Assembly: GCA_003609755.1 (NCBI GenBank)
Contig: AP017991.1
Location: 2,621,501 to 2,685,500 of the forward strand
Direction of reading: 5' to 3'
Length of the DNA: 64,000 nt
Origin: Planktothrix agardhii NIES-204
Lineage (GTDB): Bacteria > Cyanobacteriota > Cyanobacteriia > Cyanobacteriales > Microcoleaceae
Positions 34,701-43,141 of this stretch are shown piece after piece (position 1 is the first letter of the stretch; each line of letters begins with the position of its first letter). Position numbers and translations under genes: made by a program. Below the pieces are notes generated by a model. It worked only from the letters and a program-made list of their open reading frames with translations, was not told the origin of the DNA and did not search any database.

Positions 34701-36441
34701 CGGAGATAGCGCTAGTTCAGCAATTAAACAGGTGGCGTCGGGACGGTTTGGCGTTACCCCCGAATACCTGATGAATGCTCAGTCCATTGAAATCAAAGTC
34801 GCTCAAGGGGCCAAACCAGGGGAAGGGGGACAACTTCCAGGGAAGAAAGTTAGCGAATATATTGCTATGTTGCGACGGTCTAAACCGGGCGTCACCCTAA
34901 TTTCCCCTCCTCCTCACCATGATATTTATTCCATTGAAGACCTAGCCCAATTAATCTTTGACCTGCACCAAATTAACCCGAAAGCGACGGTTTCGGTCAA
35001 ATTAGTCGCAGAAGTCGGAATTGGAACCATTGCCGCCGGGGTTGCTAAGGCTAACGCCGACTATATCCAAATTTCCGGCCATGACGGGGGGACTGGCGCC
35101 TCTCCCCTAACTTCAATTAAACACGCCGGAAGTCCTTGGGAATTGGGGTTAACGGAAGTCCATCGGGTGTTGATGGGGAATAAACTCCGCGACCGGGTGC
35201 GGTTGCGGGTAGATGGTGGTTTCAAAAGTGGCTGGGATGTGGTGATGGGAGCCTTAATGGGGGCCGAGGAATTCGGCTTTGGAACCATTGCTATGATTGC
35301 AGAAGGCTGTATTATGGCCCGAATTTGCCATACAAATAACTGTCCCGTGGGGGTGACATCTCAACAAGAACGTTTGCGACAACGTTTCCCAGGAACTCCG
35401 GGCCATGTTGTGAACTTCTTCTATTTTGTGGCTGAGGAAGTGCGCCATATTCTAGCGCGGTTGGGATATCGGAAATTAGTCGATTTAATTGGACGGTCTG
35501 ACCTGCTAAAACGTCGGGATGGGGTGAATGTGGCTAAGACCCAACACTTGAATTTAGAGGTCTTTACCCAAGCGCCTGTAACCAGCGATCGCAACTGGTT
35601 AAACCATGAACCCATCCATAGTAACGGCCCGGTCTTGGATGATGTGTTATTAGAAGATGCGGAAATTGCCACCGCTATTCAAAACCAGGGGACGGTAACG
35701 AAATCTCTGCGGATCGTGAATACTGACCGGACGGTGGGGACGCGCATTGCTGGGAAAATCGCCTCTATCTATGGAAATAGTGGCTTTGCTGGACAAATTA
35801 ACCTGAATTTTACAGGTGCAGCAGGTCAGAGTTTTGGCGCTTTCAACCTCCCCGGTATGCAGTTAACCCTAACGGGGGAAGCGAATGATTATGTCGGGAA
35901 GGGGATGCACGGGGGGGAGATTATTATTAAACCCCCGGCGGCTGTTACTTATAACCCTTCTGAGAATGTGATTATCGGGAATACCTGTTTATATGGGGCC
36001 ACGGGGGGAACTTTATACGCCTACGGAAAAGCCGGAGAACGATTTGCGGTAAGGAATTCCTTGGGTAAAGCTGTTATTGAGGGCGCTGGCGACCACTGTT
36101 GTGAATATATGACCGGGGGTGTGGTTGTGGTTCTCGGTAAAGTTGGCCGAAATGTTGGCGCCGGACAGACCGGAGGTTTAGGTTATTTCCTCGATGAAGA
36201 TGGAGATTTCCCCGAAATGGTGAACCCGGAAATCGTCAAAATTCAACGGGTGAGTACGCCGATGGGTGAACAGCAGTTAAAAGAGTTAATCACACAACAC
36301 GCGGAACACACGGTCAGCGAGAAGGCTAAAACTATTCTGGCGAACTGGTCGGAGTATTTACCCAAGTTCTGGCAAGTTGTTCCTCCTTCGGAAAAAGATA
36401 GTCCTGAGGCGTCGGTTGCCGTCGTGGCGGTTGCACTCTAA
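31738..36441 (+). CDS. glsF: ferredoxin-dependent glutamate synthase (Fd-GOGAT)
   Basis: A 1567-residue enzyme making glutamate from glutamine and 2-oxoglutarate. The glutaminase nucleophile is C40 in [11 protein letters not shown], exposed by propeptide removal. The synthase domain has [28 protein letters not shown], the FMN-site [12 protein letters not shown] and [3Fe-4S] cysteines in [12 protein letters not shown]. The close match to plant Fd-GOGAT, down to the [15 protein letters not shown] end, favours ferredoxin over NADH. An in-frame insertion of about 20 residues follows [15 protein letters not shown] at 31,726-31,731 is so close to ATG 31,738 that ATG 31,804 (MGYPYSGQ) is a plausible start. 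Confidence 0.92.
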   Translation: MDNTRVNHNPEQNHQQDCIVGNMGYPYSGQPWLVEERDACGVGFIANPSGGANHSIIQKALPALTCLEHRGGCSADQDSGDGAGIMTAIPWELLAPWFAERNIDILQEPEFKFGVGMVFLPQDADLAIKAREIIETDLKQEELVIIGWREVPVKPEVLGVQARENQPRIEQVMVYSAKGNTGDDLDRQLFLARRSSGVALKQDGLVWGEDIYICSFSCRTIVYKGMVRSAILGEFYLDLVNPDYKSNFAVYHRRFSTNTMPRWPLAQPMRLLGHNGEINTLLGNINWMRARENVLAHPVWGDRLKTLIPFVDATNSDSANLDNCLELLVRTGRCPLEALMIMVPEAYQNQPNLKDLPEITDFYEYYSGIQEPWDGPALLVFSDGKQIGACLDRNGLRPARYCITKDGVIMVSSEAGVVDIPEDQIQEKGRLGPGQMIAVDLSTHEVLKNWQIKQRVAHEHPYRSWLEQYRQEAEPQAFIGEKQLAPDSLLQQQTAFGYGAEDVDIQISDMASTAKEATFCMGDDTPLAVLSDKPQLLYNYFKQRFAQVTNPPIDPLRERIVMSLSMQLGKRGNLLDLKPEDARLYKINSPLLNEAELEALRQSDFPGITLSTLYGLEGGPNGATIALTRLCEKAAEAVDQGKEIIILSDRGLTAEQTYIPPLLAVGAVHHYLIKIGKRLQASLVVETAQSWSTHHFACLVGYGASAICPYMALETVRHWWSSPLIQNNLSKGKILPMTMENAQKNYRQAVEDGLLKILSKMGISLLSSYRGAQIFEAIGIGEDLLEMGFRGTVSRVGGLSISELSQEVYQFHAKAFPLEAKKLENFGFVNAMKRGEYHLNNPEMTKLLHQAVRSGPVETLHGTSPDGAKAQQQAQQRFDLYELYRQFVENRPATALRDLLDFNSDRNSIPLEEVETVEEIVKRFCTGGMSLGALSPEAHEVLAIAMNRLGGKSNSGEGGEDPARYKIFNDVDEHGISAGRPHLKGLQNGDSASSAIKQVASGRFGVTPEYLMNAQSIEIKVAQGAKPGEGGQLPGKKVSEYIAMLRRSKPGVTLISPPPHHDIYSIEDLAQLIFDLHQINPKATVSVKLVAEVGIGTIAAGVAKANADYIQISGHDGGTGASPLTSIKHAGSPWELGLTEVHRVLMGNKLRDRVRLRVDGGFKSGWDVVMGALMGAEEFGFGTIAMIAEGCIMARICHTNNCPVGVTSQQERLRQRFPGTPGHVVNFFYFVAEEVRHILARLGYRKLVDLIGRSDLLKRRDGVNVAKTQHLNLEVFTQAPVTSDRNWLNHEPIHSNGPVLDDVLLEDAEIATAIQNQGTVTKSLRIVNTDRTVGTRIAGKIASIYGNSGFAGQINLNFTGAAGQSFGAFNLPGMQLTLTGEANDYVGKGMHGGEIIIKPPAAVTYNPSENVIIGNTCLYGATGGTLYAYGKAGERFAVRNSLGKAVIEGAGDHCCEYMTGGVVVVLGKVGRNVGAGQTGGLGYFLDEDGDFPEMVNPEIVKIQRVSTPMGEQQLKELITQHAEHTVSEKAKTILANWSEYLPKFWQVVPPSEKDSPEASVAVVAVAL
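34309..34370 (+). repeat. palindromic repeat inserted in frame in Fd-GOGAT
   Basis: GAGACGTT-gcatgg-AACGTCTC (34,309-34,330) followed by a CAACAAGCACAACAAC-rich tail encodes [20 protein letters not shown], which has no counterpart in the enzymes I know; they pass from LLHQAVRSG almost directly to the YELYRQ helix. The arms match the palindrome at 12,401-12,426, so this is a repeat that entered the gene without breaking the frame. Confidence 0.75.
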
Positions 36442-36462
36442 TTCTTTATAATTTATCAGTAA

Positions 36463-36489
36463 GAAGAATAGGCATTTTGCCTGTTCTTC
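36463..36489 (+). terminator. hairpin after Fd-GOGAT gene
   Basis: GAAGAATAGGCA / TGCCTGTTCTTC forms a twelve-pair stem with one G-U pair and a two- to three-base loop, about 20 bases after the stop. The T-tract is weak, so this is a probable terminator or a 3'-end stabilising hairpin. Confidence 0.6.
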
Positions 36490-36556
36490 TATAAGCACGT
36501 TAGATGTAACGAAACCTCATGACATGACATCCATGTTGTCAAAACAGGAGAGCAAA

Positions 36557-37657
36557 ATGCCCAAACCCCCAAGAATACCACCGGAAGCAGAGATTGCACA
36601 TGAACAAAGAGAAGCCGCAGAAGTAGAAATTCGGGAAAAGCAAAAAACCGTTGACTATGACACAAAAGAATATCCAGTGGAAGTGCTTGTCCAAAAATAT
36701 AGAGATGGACTAGATGAAGATACTAATGAGTTGTATATTCCAGACTATCAACGAGATATGATCTGGGAAGAAACGCGACAGTCAAAGTTTATTGAATCTC
36801 TCCTGCTAGGACTACCCATACCATATATTTTTGTGGCTGATTTGCCACCTAAACAAGAAGATGATCAGGAAGATTTAGCTCGGTTAGAAATTGTTGACGG
36901 AACTCAGCGTATTCGTACTTTAGACAGATTTCTCAACAACGATCTAAAGCTGTATGGATTAGAAAAGCTAAAGCAGCTTAACAACTTCAAATTTAGTGAT
37001 TTGCCTCTGGCGAGACAGAGACGGTTCAACCGTGCCACCATTCGCATGATTGTGCTGAGTGATAAAGCTGATGAAGAAATGAGACGAGATATGTTTGAAC
37101 GCATCAATACTGGTAGTGTTCAACTAAATGATATGGAGAAGCGTAGAGGCATATCTCCTGGCCCATTTGTCGATCTTCTTGAAGAACTAGCCAAAGATCC
37201 CAAATTTATTAAACTATGCCCCATATCAGAAGCACTTGTCCGCAAACGCGAACCTGAAGAATTTGTCTTACGTTTCTTTGCTTATTTAAACAATTATCAG
37301 AATTTTGATAGACAGGTTAATGTATTTCTGAATGAATACCTAGAACAACACAACCATGATGGAATTGACAAAGATGGTATGCGTTCCGAATTTCATAAAA
37401 TGTTAGACTTTATTGAAAAATACTTTCCCAATGGATTTAGTAAATCAAAAGGTCATGTAAAAACACCAAGAATTCGCTTTGAGGCAATTTCTGTGGGTGC
37501 TGCCCTCGCCTTGAGAGAAAAACCTGATCTTGAAATTAATTCAATCAATTGGCTTGAATCAAAAGAATTCAAAGAATATACTACTTCAGATGCCAGTAAC
37601 TCCAAACCTAAAGTAATTAAGCGTATTGAATATGTGCGTGATCAACTTTTAAGTTAA
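36557..37657 (+). CDS. DUF262 (GmrS-N/ParB-fold) protein of putative defence module
   Basis: A 366-residue protein started at ATG 36,557 because CAGGAGAG lies just upstream. The DUF262 core is clear: LYIPDYQRDMIWEE (P-x-Y-Q-R), FIESLLLGLPIPYIFVAD, IVDGTQRIRTLDRFL (D-G-x-Q-R) and RRDMFERINTGSVQLNDMEKRRG. In GmrSD, SspE and related restriction factors this ParB/sulfiredoxin-like fold is an NTPase or nuclease that senses DNA modification. No GmrD-type HNH nuclease is fused; the C-terminus is helical. The HEPN gene starts three bases after its stop, so the two are an operon. Confidence 0.85.
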   Translation: MPKPPRIPPEAEIAHEQREAAEVEIREKQKTVDYDTKEYPVEVLVQKYRDGLDEDTNELYIPDYQRDMIWEETRQSKFIESLLLGLPIPYIFVADLPPKQEDDQEDLARLEIVDGTQRIRTLDRFLNNDLKLYGLEKLKQLNNFKFSDLPLARQRRFNRATIRMIVLSDKADEEMRRDMFERINTGSVQLNDMEKRRGISPGPFVDLLEELAKDPKFIKLCPISEALVRKREPEEFVLRFFAYLNNYQNFDRQVNVFLNEYLEQHNHDGIDKDGMRSEFHKMLDFIEKYFPNGFSKSKGHVKTPRIRFEAISVGAALALREKPDLEINSINWLESKEFKEYTTSDASNSKPKVIKRIEYVRDQLLS

Positions 37658-37659
37658 CT

Positions 37660-38352
37660 ATGCAAACAGTTTTTGAAGAGTTCCATACTCGTGTACACGA
37701 AGTCAACCAATATTTTGTATTTCTGGAGGGGCTTATCCAAGAAAACACAAAATTAGCCGTGTTAGGAGATAATGGTGAGCAAACAATTAAAGCTATCGAT
37801 TCTAACCTGGCAAAAACGCTCAAAGCTAATGCCTTTTTACTACTTTATAATCTTATTGAATCAACTATGCGTAATGCTATAGAAGCTATATTTACTGAAA
37901 TAAGTAGTCAAAGAATTTCCTTTGACGTTGTGAGAATCGAGATCAAAAAAATAGTTATACATAACTTTAAAAAACGTTCACCTGATCATGTTCACTCTAG
38001 GCTCAGAAATATTTCTGTTGATATTATTACTGCTGGTTTCCAGAAAAGAGAATTATTTTCAGGTAATGTTGATCGAGATGAGATTATAAAAGTAGCTAGA
38101 AATTATGGATTCTCTTTTGATACTGACTACTCCAAAACCAAACATGGTGAACATTTATACGATATAATGCAGAATCGAAACGATTTAGCACATGGGAATA
38201 AATCATTTGCAGAAATTGGGCAAAACACAAGTATTGAGGATTTGCTGAAAGTGAAGCAAGAGGTAATAGAGTATCTCCAGCAAATATTACAAAACATTCA
38301 ACAATATTTAGAGAATCAAGAATATTTAGATAGTTCTATACAATATCCTTAA
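37660..38352 (+). CDS. MAE_28990-like HEPN nuclease
   Basis: A 230-residue helical protein. The HEPN ribonuclease motif R-x4-H is visible as RNDLAH near residue 172, and an AFLLLYNLIESTMRNAIEAIF helix lies near residue 55, matching the MAE_28990/MAE_18760 family. HEPN proteins of this type are predicted RNases in defence loci, acting by abortive RNA cleavage. It is the second gene after DUF262; its stop shares a TTAA with the stop of the convergent methyltransferase. Confidence 0.8.
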   Translation: MQTVFEEFHTRVHEVNQYFVFLEGLIQENTKLAVLGDNGEQTIKAIDSNLAKTLKANAFLLLYNLIESTMRNAIEAIFTEISSQRISFDVVRIEIKKIVIHNFKKRSPDHVHSRLRNISVDIITAGFQKRELFSGNVDRDEIIKVARNYGFSFDTDYSKTKHGEHLYDIMQNRNDLAHGNKSFAEIGQNTSIEDLLKVKQEVIEYLQQILQNIQQYLENQEYLDSSIQYP

Positions 38353-39389
38353 TTTTCTTCGTGAATATGTTCTAAAATACTTCGAGCTATTACCATCCCT
38401 AACCTAACGGGAACAGCATTACCAATTAATCGTCCTACTAGATCAATTGCCTGTTGTTTATTAGGGTGTATAAATTCATATTCTGGTGGAAAAGTTTGTA
38501 ATAAAGCTGCTTCTCTCAAAGATATCGCTCTATCTTGTTCAGGATGACCAAACCGACCATTCCCAAAACCAAAACACTGCGTAGTAATCGTTGGACTAGG
38601 TTTACCCCATTCCATTCTACCATATACTGCTGGATAGGTTTTACCGCTTGTTTTTAAGTGACATTCTGCAATTAATTCTTGAGGCCAATCTCGCCAAGTT
38701 CCTCCGGGTTTTGAAGCACGAATACGGCGTAAATTTAGTTGAGAGAGCTTGCTACATCTATGCAACCAATCTATGTTAGAACCTTCACCAGCAGAAAGGG
38801 GTTCAAGGTGTCCAATAGTTTGTCCGACTGTTTGGTAATTATTGGGGTTATGTGTTGGTGGAATTAGGTTGATTTTTCCAAATTTTGAAGCAAGCAAGAC
38901 TAATCGTTTTCGAGATTGAGGAATTCCATAATCCAGACAGTTAACCTCATAAGACTCAAAGCAATAGTCCAACTGTTGCAACTGGGTGATAAACTCCTGA
39001 AAAACTGAATGACGTTTTAATAAAAGTACATTTTCCATTGAAATAATATCGGGTTCGCATTCTTTAATTAAACGAGCAAAATCTTGTAAGAGCTTCCACT
39101 TCAATTGTTGATCGTTATAACGTCTTGAATAACTCGAAAATGGCTGACAGGGAGCGCATCCTGCTAATACTTTAATATGGCTTCCAGAGAAATATTCTGC
39201 TAAATCCCAACCCTTGACATTTTCCACATCTTGCAATATAAATTTTGCTTTGTTGTTATATTCATAAGGAAACTGACAAGCAGGATCGATATCGTATCCA
39301 GCCTTGACTGGAAGACCTGCTTGCTCAAAACCATGAGTTAGTCCTCCAGCACCACAAAACAGATCTACTGTAGAGATGCTTCTAGTCAT
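38349..39389 (-). CDS. DNA (cytosine-5-)-methyltransferase
   Basis: A 346-residue m5C methyltransferase. Motif I VDLFCGAGGLTHGFEQAG, motif IV GCAPCQPFSSYSRR with the catalytic cysteine, motif VI SMENV, motif VIII YGIPQSRKRLVLLAS, motif IX RAISLREAALLQTFP and motif X LIGNAVPVRL are all present. The target-recognition region (about residues 190-260) is short. It converges on the DUF262-HEPN operon, which suggests modification of host DNA paired with an unusual restriction arm. Recognition sequence unknown. Confidence 0.93.
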   Translation of the reverse strand: MTRSISTVDLFCGAGGLTHGFEQAGLPVKAGYDIDPACQFPYEYNNKAKFILQDVENVKGWDLAEYFSGSHIKVLAGCAPCQPFSSYSRRYNDQQLKWKLLQDFARLIKECEPDIISMENVLLLKRHSVFQEFITQLQQLDYCFESYEVNCLDYGIPQSRKRLVLLASKFGKINLIPPTHNPNNYQTVGQTIGHLEPLSAGEGSNIDWLHRCSKLSQLNLRRIRASKPGGTWRDWPQELIAECHLKTSGKTYPAVYGRMEWGKPSPTITTQCFGFGNGRFGHPEQDRAISLREAALLQTFPPEYEFIHPNKQQAIDLVGRLIGNAVPVRLGMVIARSILEHIHEEN

Positions 39390-39478
39390 TCACTTCCTCT
39401 TGTTTAGATATTAACCCAAGGGGGTAGTCTAGCGTATTTGAATACGAAGTACAAGACAGCGAGTTAGTATATTATGTC

Positions 39479-39601
39479 TTAAATACAAGCCCACAGATAA
39501 TCTTGAATGCAACTTAACAGAACTAAACAAATATTAATATCAGTCCCCCTAGCAGCGGCAATTAAAACTCCAGAATCTAAATAAGTTAGAATAATTGTCA
39601 T
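39479..39601 (-). pseudogene. PIN-domain toxin N-terminal remnant
   Basis: The minus strand from ATG 39,601 reads MTIILTYLDSGVLIAAARGT, the start of a VapC-like PIN domain with its first aspartate, then DINICLVLLSCIQDYLWACI and a stop after 40 codons. The rest of the toxin is gone. It lies 21 bp downstream of the inactivated DUF433 gene, the usual place for a toxin. Confidence 0.6.
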
Positions 39602-39621
39602 CTATTTTTACTTCTAAATTG

Positions 39622-39846
39622 TCATGCTACTAATACCGGGTGATTGAGTTTCCGCTAGGCATACAAAAAAGATGCTTTCAAATCATCTGCTTCGAGATCA
39701 GGCATTTCTTCTAATATATCTTCAGCAGTTAGTCCAGCCGCAAACAAGTCTAACACATCGGATACCCGAATTCTCATCCCTCGAATACAGGGACGACCAC
39801 CACATTGCCTAGGATTGATTGTGATTCTTTCTACCAGGGTTGACAT
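39622..39846 (-). pseudogene. DUF433 antitoxin interrupted by an amber codon
   Basis: RITINPRQCGGRPCIRGMRI and RVSDVLDLFAAGLTAEDILE are a complete DUF433 core. The frame stops at TAG (39,655-39,657) after FLYA, but reading through gives RKLNHPVLVA and a TGA, exactly the normal family C-terminus. A single point mutation therefore truncates the protein by 11 residues. The truncated form may keep some function. The associated toxin gene is also broken. Confidence 0.8.
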
Positions 39847-40093
39847 TCAAAACGGCTCCATAATCGCTTTTTTCTAGTATACACTCTTTAATATGCACTC
39901 TTATTTTAGGAATTACAGTTTGAATAAAAATCCTATAGCTCTATTATATCCTTGATTTAATTATTCTATATAAAAACTATTTTTGTCTTCCATACTGGCA
40001 AAAAATTTATAACCAATTAAAATGAATGCTTAAAATCAATGATAAAAATATTCCTGAAAAACGATATAATATAAACCATCCCTAATCCTCCTG

Positions 40094-41581
40094 ATGTTTA
40101 TTCCTATGCTGGCTGAACAATCAAAAGTAACCCGAAATTGGCAACCCTTAATTCCACAATTTGAGGCTATAGTTGGGAAAAAAGGCGTGATTCAACGTCG
40201 AGAAGAATTACTGGTTTATGAATGTGATGGACTGACTAGCTATCGTCAACGTCCCGCATTAGTTGTGTTACCAAAAACCACAGAAGAAGTTGCAGAAGTT
40301 GTTAAAATTTGCGATCGCAATTCTATTCCTTGGGTCGCACGAGGAGCGGGAACCGGACTTTCTGGTGGCGCTTTACCCGTAGAAGATTGTGTTTTAATTG
40401 TCACCGCTTTAATGCGAAAAATCCTAAATATTGACCTAGAAAATCAGCGCGTTGTAGTGCAACCAGGAGTAATTAATAATTGGGTAACACAAGCAGTTAG
40501 TGGGGCAGGTTTTTATTATGCTCCTGACCCTTCTAGTCAAATTATTTGTTCTATTGGGGGAAATGTTGCCGAAAATTCTGGCGGCGTTCATTGTTTAAAA
40601 TATGGGGTGACAACTAACCATATTCTAGGGCTAAAAATCGTCACTCCCGATGGTGATATTGTCGATATTGGTGGCAATATTCCCGAAATGCCGGGATATG
40701 ATTTAACCGGATTATTTGTCGGTTCAGAAGGGACGTTAGGCATTGCCACTGAAATCACATTAAGAATTTTAAAAACACCGGAATCAATTTGTGTCTTATT
40801 AGCAGATTTTACCAATTTAGAATCGGTTGGATCTGCGGTTTCTGATATTATTAGTTCTGGGATTATTCCTGGGGGTATGGAAATTATGGATAACCTCAGT
40901 ATTAATGCCGTTGAAGATGTGGTAAAAATTGGTTTATATCCTCGGGATGCGGGGGCAATTCTATTAGTGGAATTAGATGGTTTACAGGTAGAAGTTGATA
41001 CTAATAAACAACGGGTTAGTGAAATTTGTATCAACAATGGGGCGAGAAATATTACCACTGCTAGTAATGCAGAAGATCGGTTAAAAATTTGGAAAGGACG
41101 CAAAGCAGCTTTCGCTGCGGCGGGTCATGTCAGTCCTGATTATTATGTTCAAGATGGCGTAATTCCCCGGACAAAAATGGCTTATGTTCTCAAAGAAATT
41201 GAAGCCCTTGGAGAAAAATATGGATATCGTATTGCTAATGTATTTCATGCAGGCGATGGGAATTTACATCCTTTAATTTTATATGATAATTCCGTTCCAG
41301 GTGCGTTAGAAACCGTTGAAGAAATTGGCGGCGAAATTCTTAAAATATGTGTGGAAGTGGGGGGAAGTTTATCGGGAGAACATGGAATTGGTGCGGATAA
41401 AAAATGTTATATGCCCCAAATGTTTAACGAAGTTGATTTAGAAACTATGCAATGGGTAAGAACAGTTTTTAACCCTCAAGGTTTAGCCAACCCCGGTAAA
41501 ATGTTACCCACTCCTCGCACCTGTGGAGAGTCCGCCAAACTGCAAAATATTAAACAGTTTGAAGGTGCAGAAGTATTTTAG
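40094..41581 (+). CDS. glcD: glycolate oxidase subunit GlcD (FAD-linked)
   Basis: A 495-residue FAD_binding_4 oxidase. The FAD-binding block VARGAGTGLSGGALPVEDCVLIV is near residue 93, followed by PDPSSQIICSIGGNVAENSGGVHCLKYG and GSEGTLGIATEITL. The C-terminal FAD-linked oxidase domain ends NVFHAGDGNLHPLILYD and SGEHGIGADKKCYM. GlcD oxidises glycolate (or D-lactate) to glyoxylate in photorespiration. The start may be ATG 40,106 rather than 40,094. TATAAT at 40,065-40,070 is a likely -10 box. GlcE/F are not adjacent. Confidence 0.9.
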   Translation: MFIPMLAEQSKVTRNWQPLIPQFEAIVGKKGVIQRREELLVYECDGLTSYRQRPALVVLPKTTEEVAEVVKICDRNSIPWVARGAGTGLSGGALPVEDCVLIVTALMRKILNIDLENQRVVVQPGVINNWVTQAVSGAGFYYAPDPSSQIICSIGGNVAENSGGVHCLKYGVTTNHILGLKIVTPDGDIVDIGGNIPEMPGYDLTGLFVGSEGTLGIATEITLRILKTPESICVLLADFTNLESVGSAVSDIISSGIIPGGMEIMDNLSINAVEDVVKIGLYPRDAGAILLVELDGLQVEVDTNKQRVSEICINNGARNITTASNAEDRLKIWKGRKAAFAAAGHVSPDYYVQDGVIPRTKMAYVLKEIEALGEKYGYRIANVFHAGDGNLHPLILYDNSVPGALETVEEIGGEILKICVEVGGSLSGEHGIGADKKCYMPQMFNEVDLETMQWVRTVFNPQGLANPGKMLPTPRTCGESAKLQNIKQFEGAEVF

Positions 41582-41609
41582 TTTATCCTTAAATCTATCA
41601 TCACAAAAC

Positions 41610-42266
41610 ATGGAAAATACAACCCATTCTCCGTTTAAAATGACTCAATTAACTGCCATTAATGTTGCTAAAGCAACAACAATTATTCTACTGATTGGTT
41701 TTGCTTTAGTCTTAGGAATTCAGGACTGGCGACAGGTAATATATCTCTGTCTTCACATTAGTTATTGTTTGTGGTGGTTAATTGAACAATGGTTTTATCC
41801 TCAACGATCAAAAGCAATTTTCACTGAATCTACAGGAGTAGTAGGATTTATATTAGCTGTAATTATTGTTGGATGTTTATACACTTTACCCGGATATTTA
41901 GCTTTTATCAATCCTATTCCAATTTCTTTTATTACCGTTGCTATTGCAATTCCTCTATTTTATTTTGGCAGTTTAATTAATGCGGCGGCAGATGTGCAGA
42001 AATTAACAGCAAAACAATATGGTGAGGGGTTAGTTAAAGATAATATTTGGCGATTTTCTCGAAATATCAACTATTTTGGGGATTTACTACGCTATCTCAG
42101 TTTTGCAATTGTAGCAGGTTCTCCTTGGGCATATATTGTTCCTGGGTTGATTCTGATTCTTTATTTACAGCGAATTTTTGCTAAAGAAAAAACTATGTCA
42201 GAAAAATATCCCAATTATCAAGAATATCAGAATAACTCAACTCGCTTAATTCCATTTATTTGGTAA
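41610..42266 (+). CDS. membrane protein of DUF1295/ICMT-like fold
   Basis: A 218-residue integral membrane protein, started at ATG 41,610 rather than 41,523, which would overlap glcD. There are about five hydrophobic segments (ATTIILLIGFALVLGI, TGVVGFILAVIIVGCLYTL, ISFITVAIAIPLFYFGS, LLRYLSFAIVAGSPWAYIV, PGLILILYL). The C-terminus RFSRNINYFGDLLRY...KEKTMSEKYPNYQEYQ is the isoprenylcysteine methyltransferase/DUF1295 pattern that binds SAM. The substrate is unknown. It is 28 bp after glcD, likely co-transcribed. Confidence 0.75.
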   Translation: MENTTHSPFKMTQLTAINVAKATTIILLIGFALVLGIQDWRQVIYLCLHISYCLWWLIEQWFYPQRSKAIFTESTGVVGFILAVIIVGCLYTLPGYLAFINPIPISFITVAIAIPLFYFGSLINAAADVQKLTAKQYGEGLVKDNIWRFSRNINYFGDLLRYLSFAIVAGSPWAYIVPGLILILYLQRIFAKEKTMSEKYPNYQEYQNNSTRLIPFIW

Positions 42267-42271
42267 ACTTT

Positions 42272-42286
42272 GGGTGGGCATAGCCC
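42272..42286. repeat. GTGGGC-ata-GCCCAC hairpin
   Basis: A perfect six-pair inverted repeat just after the DUF1295-type gene. Such GGTGGGCATAGCCCACC palindromes recur in cyanobacterial intergenic DNA. It may act as a weak terminator; no U-tract follows. Confidence 0.5.
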
Positions 42287-42355
42287 ACTCAACAAAAAAT
42301 TGCATAAATTTTTAACTTGAATTATAATTAATCATCCTGATTAATATTTAAAATT

Positions 42356-42940
42356 ATGGCGATCGCAACTGTTAAAAAATTTACCATCGAAGACTATCAT
42401 CGCCTAACTGAATTAGGCTTTTTTCAAGAAAATGATCGAGTTGAACTCATTCGCGGAGAAATCATTGAAATGGCAGCAAAAGGAAGAATGCACGAAACTT
42501 GTCTAAGAAAATTATTACGAGAATTGAGTCATTTAATCAGAGAAAAGGCAACTTTACAATGTCAATCTCCTATTCTATTACTGCCTAATAGTGAGCCCGA
42601 ACCAGACTTTACAATTCTTAGAAATCGACAGGATGATTATGCAACTTCTCATCCTACTGCACAAGATATTTTACTGCTCATTGAGGTTTCTGATTCCTCT
42701 TTAAACTATGATCAAACTACAAAACTATCGGTTTATGCTGAAAATAATATTACCGATTATTGGATATTTAATTTAGTCGATTTTTGTTTAGAATGTTATA
42801 GCGAACCCTATCAAAAATTACAAGGCGAGTTTGGTTATCTTCGTAAACTGATTTATTTACCTAATCAGTCTGTAAACTTACCTTATTTTCCCGATTCAAC
42901 CTTAGATTTATCTAAAGTATTTCCGCCTAAAACTAATTAG
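42356..42940 (+). CDS. Uma2-family (DUF820) protein
   Basis: A 194-residue Uma2 protein: KFTIEDYHRLTELGFFQENDRVELIRGEIIEMA, PEPDFTILRNRQDD, DILLLIEVSDSSLNYDQTTKLSVYAENNITDYWIFNL. The D, E-V-S and K residues fit the restriction-like fold. It belongs to a different subgroup from 6549-7217. Its start codon is embedded in ATGGCGATCGCA, a HIP1 octamer. The function is unknown. Confidence 0.85.
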   Translation: MAIATVKKFTIEDYHRLTELGFFQENDRVELIRGEIIEMAAKGRMHETCLRKLLRELSHLIREKATLQCQSPILLLPNSEPEPDFTILRNRQDDYATSHPTAQDILLLIEVSDSSLNYDQTTKLSVYAENNITDYWIFNLVDFCLECYSEPYQKLQGEFGYLRKLIYLPNQSVNLPYFPDSTLDLSKVFPPKTN

Positions 42941-43141
42941 GAGAAATTAAAGAATAATAAAATCCATAAGGTATAGAAAACAAAGATGGATTAATTAGTT
43001 TTCTAGGTTTTTAAGCACAGCAATGATCATTCTAATTTCTTAGTGTCTTAGTGCCTTTGTGGTTCCTTAAATTAGATTATACTAATTTAACCCTATTCTG
43101 CGATAATAATAAATTAGTCTTTAATTTTAGGAAACATAACA

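Noticed and set aside
31738-36441. NADH-dependent GltB instead of Fd-GOGAT
   Set aside because: The closeness to plant Fd-GOGAT along the whole length and the absence of a gltD small subunit nearby favour the ferredoxin form.
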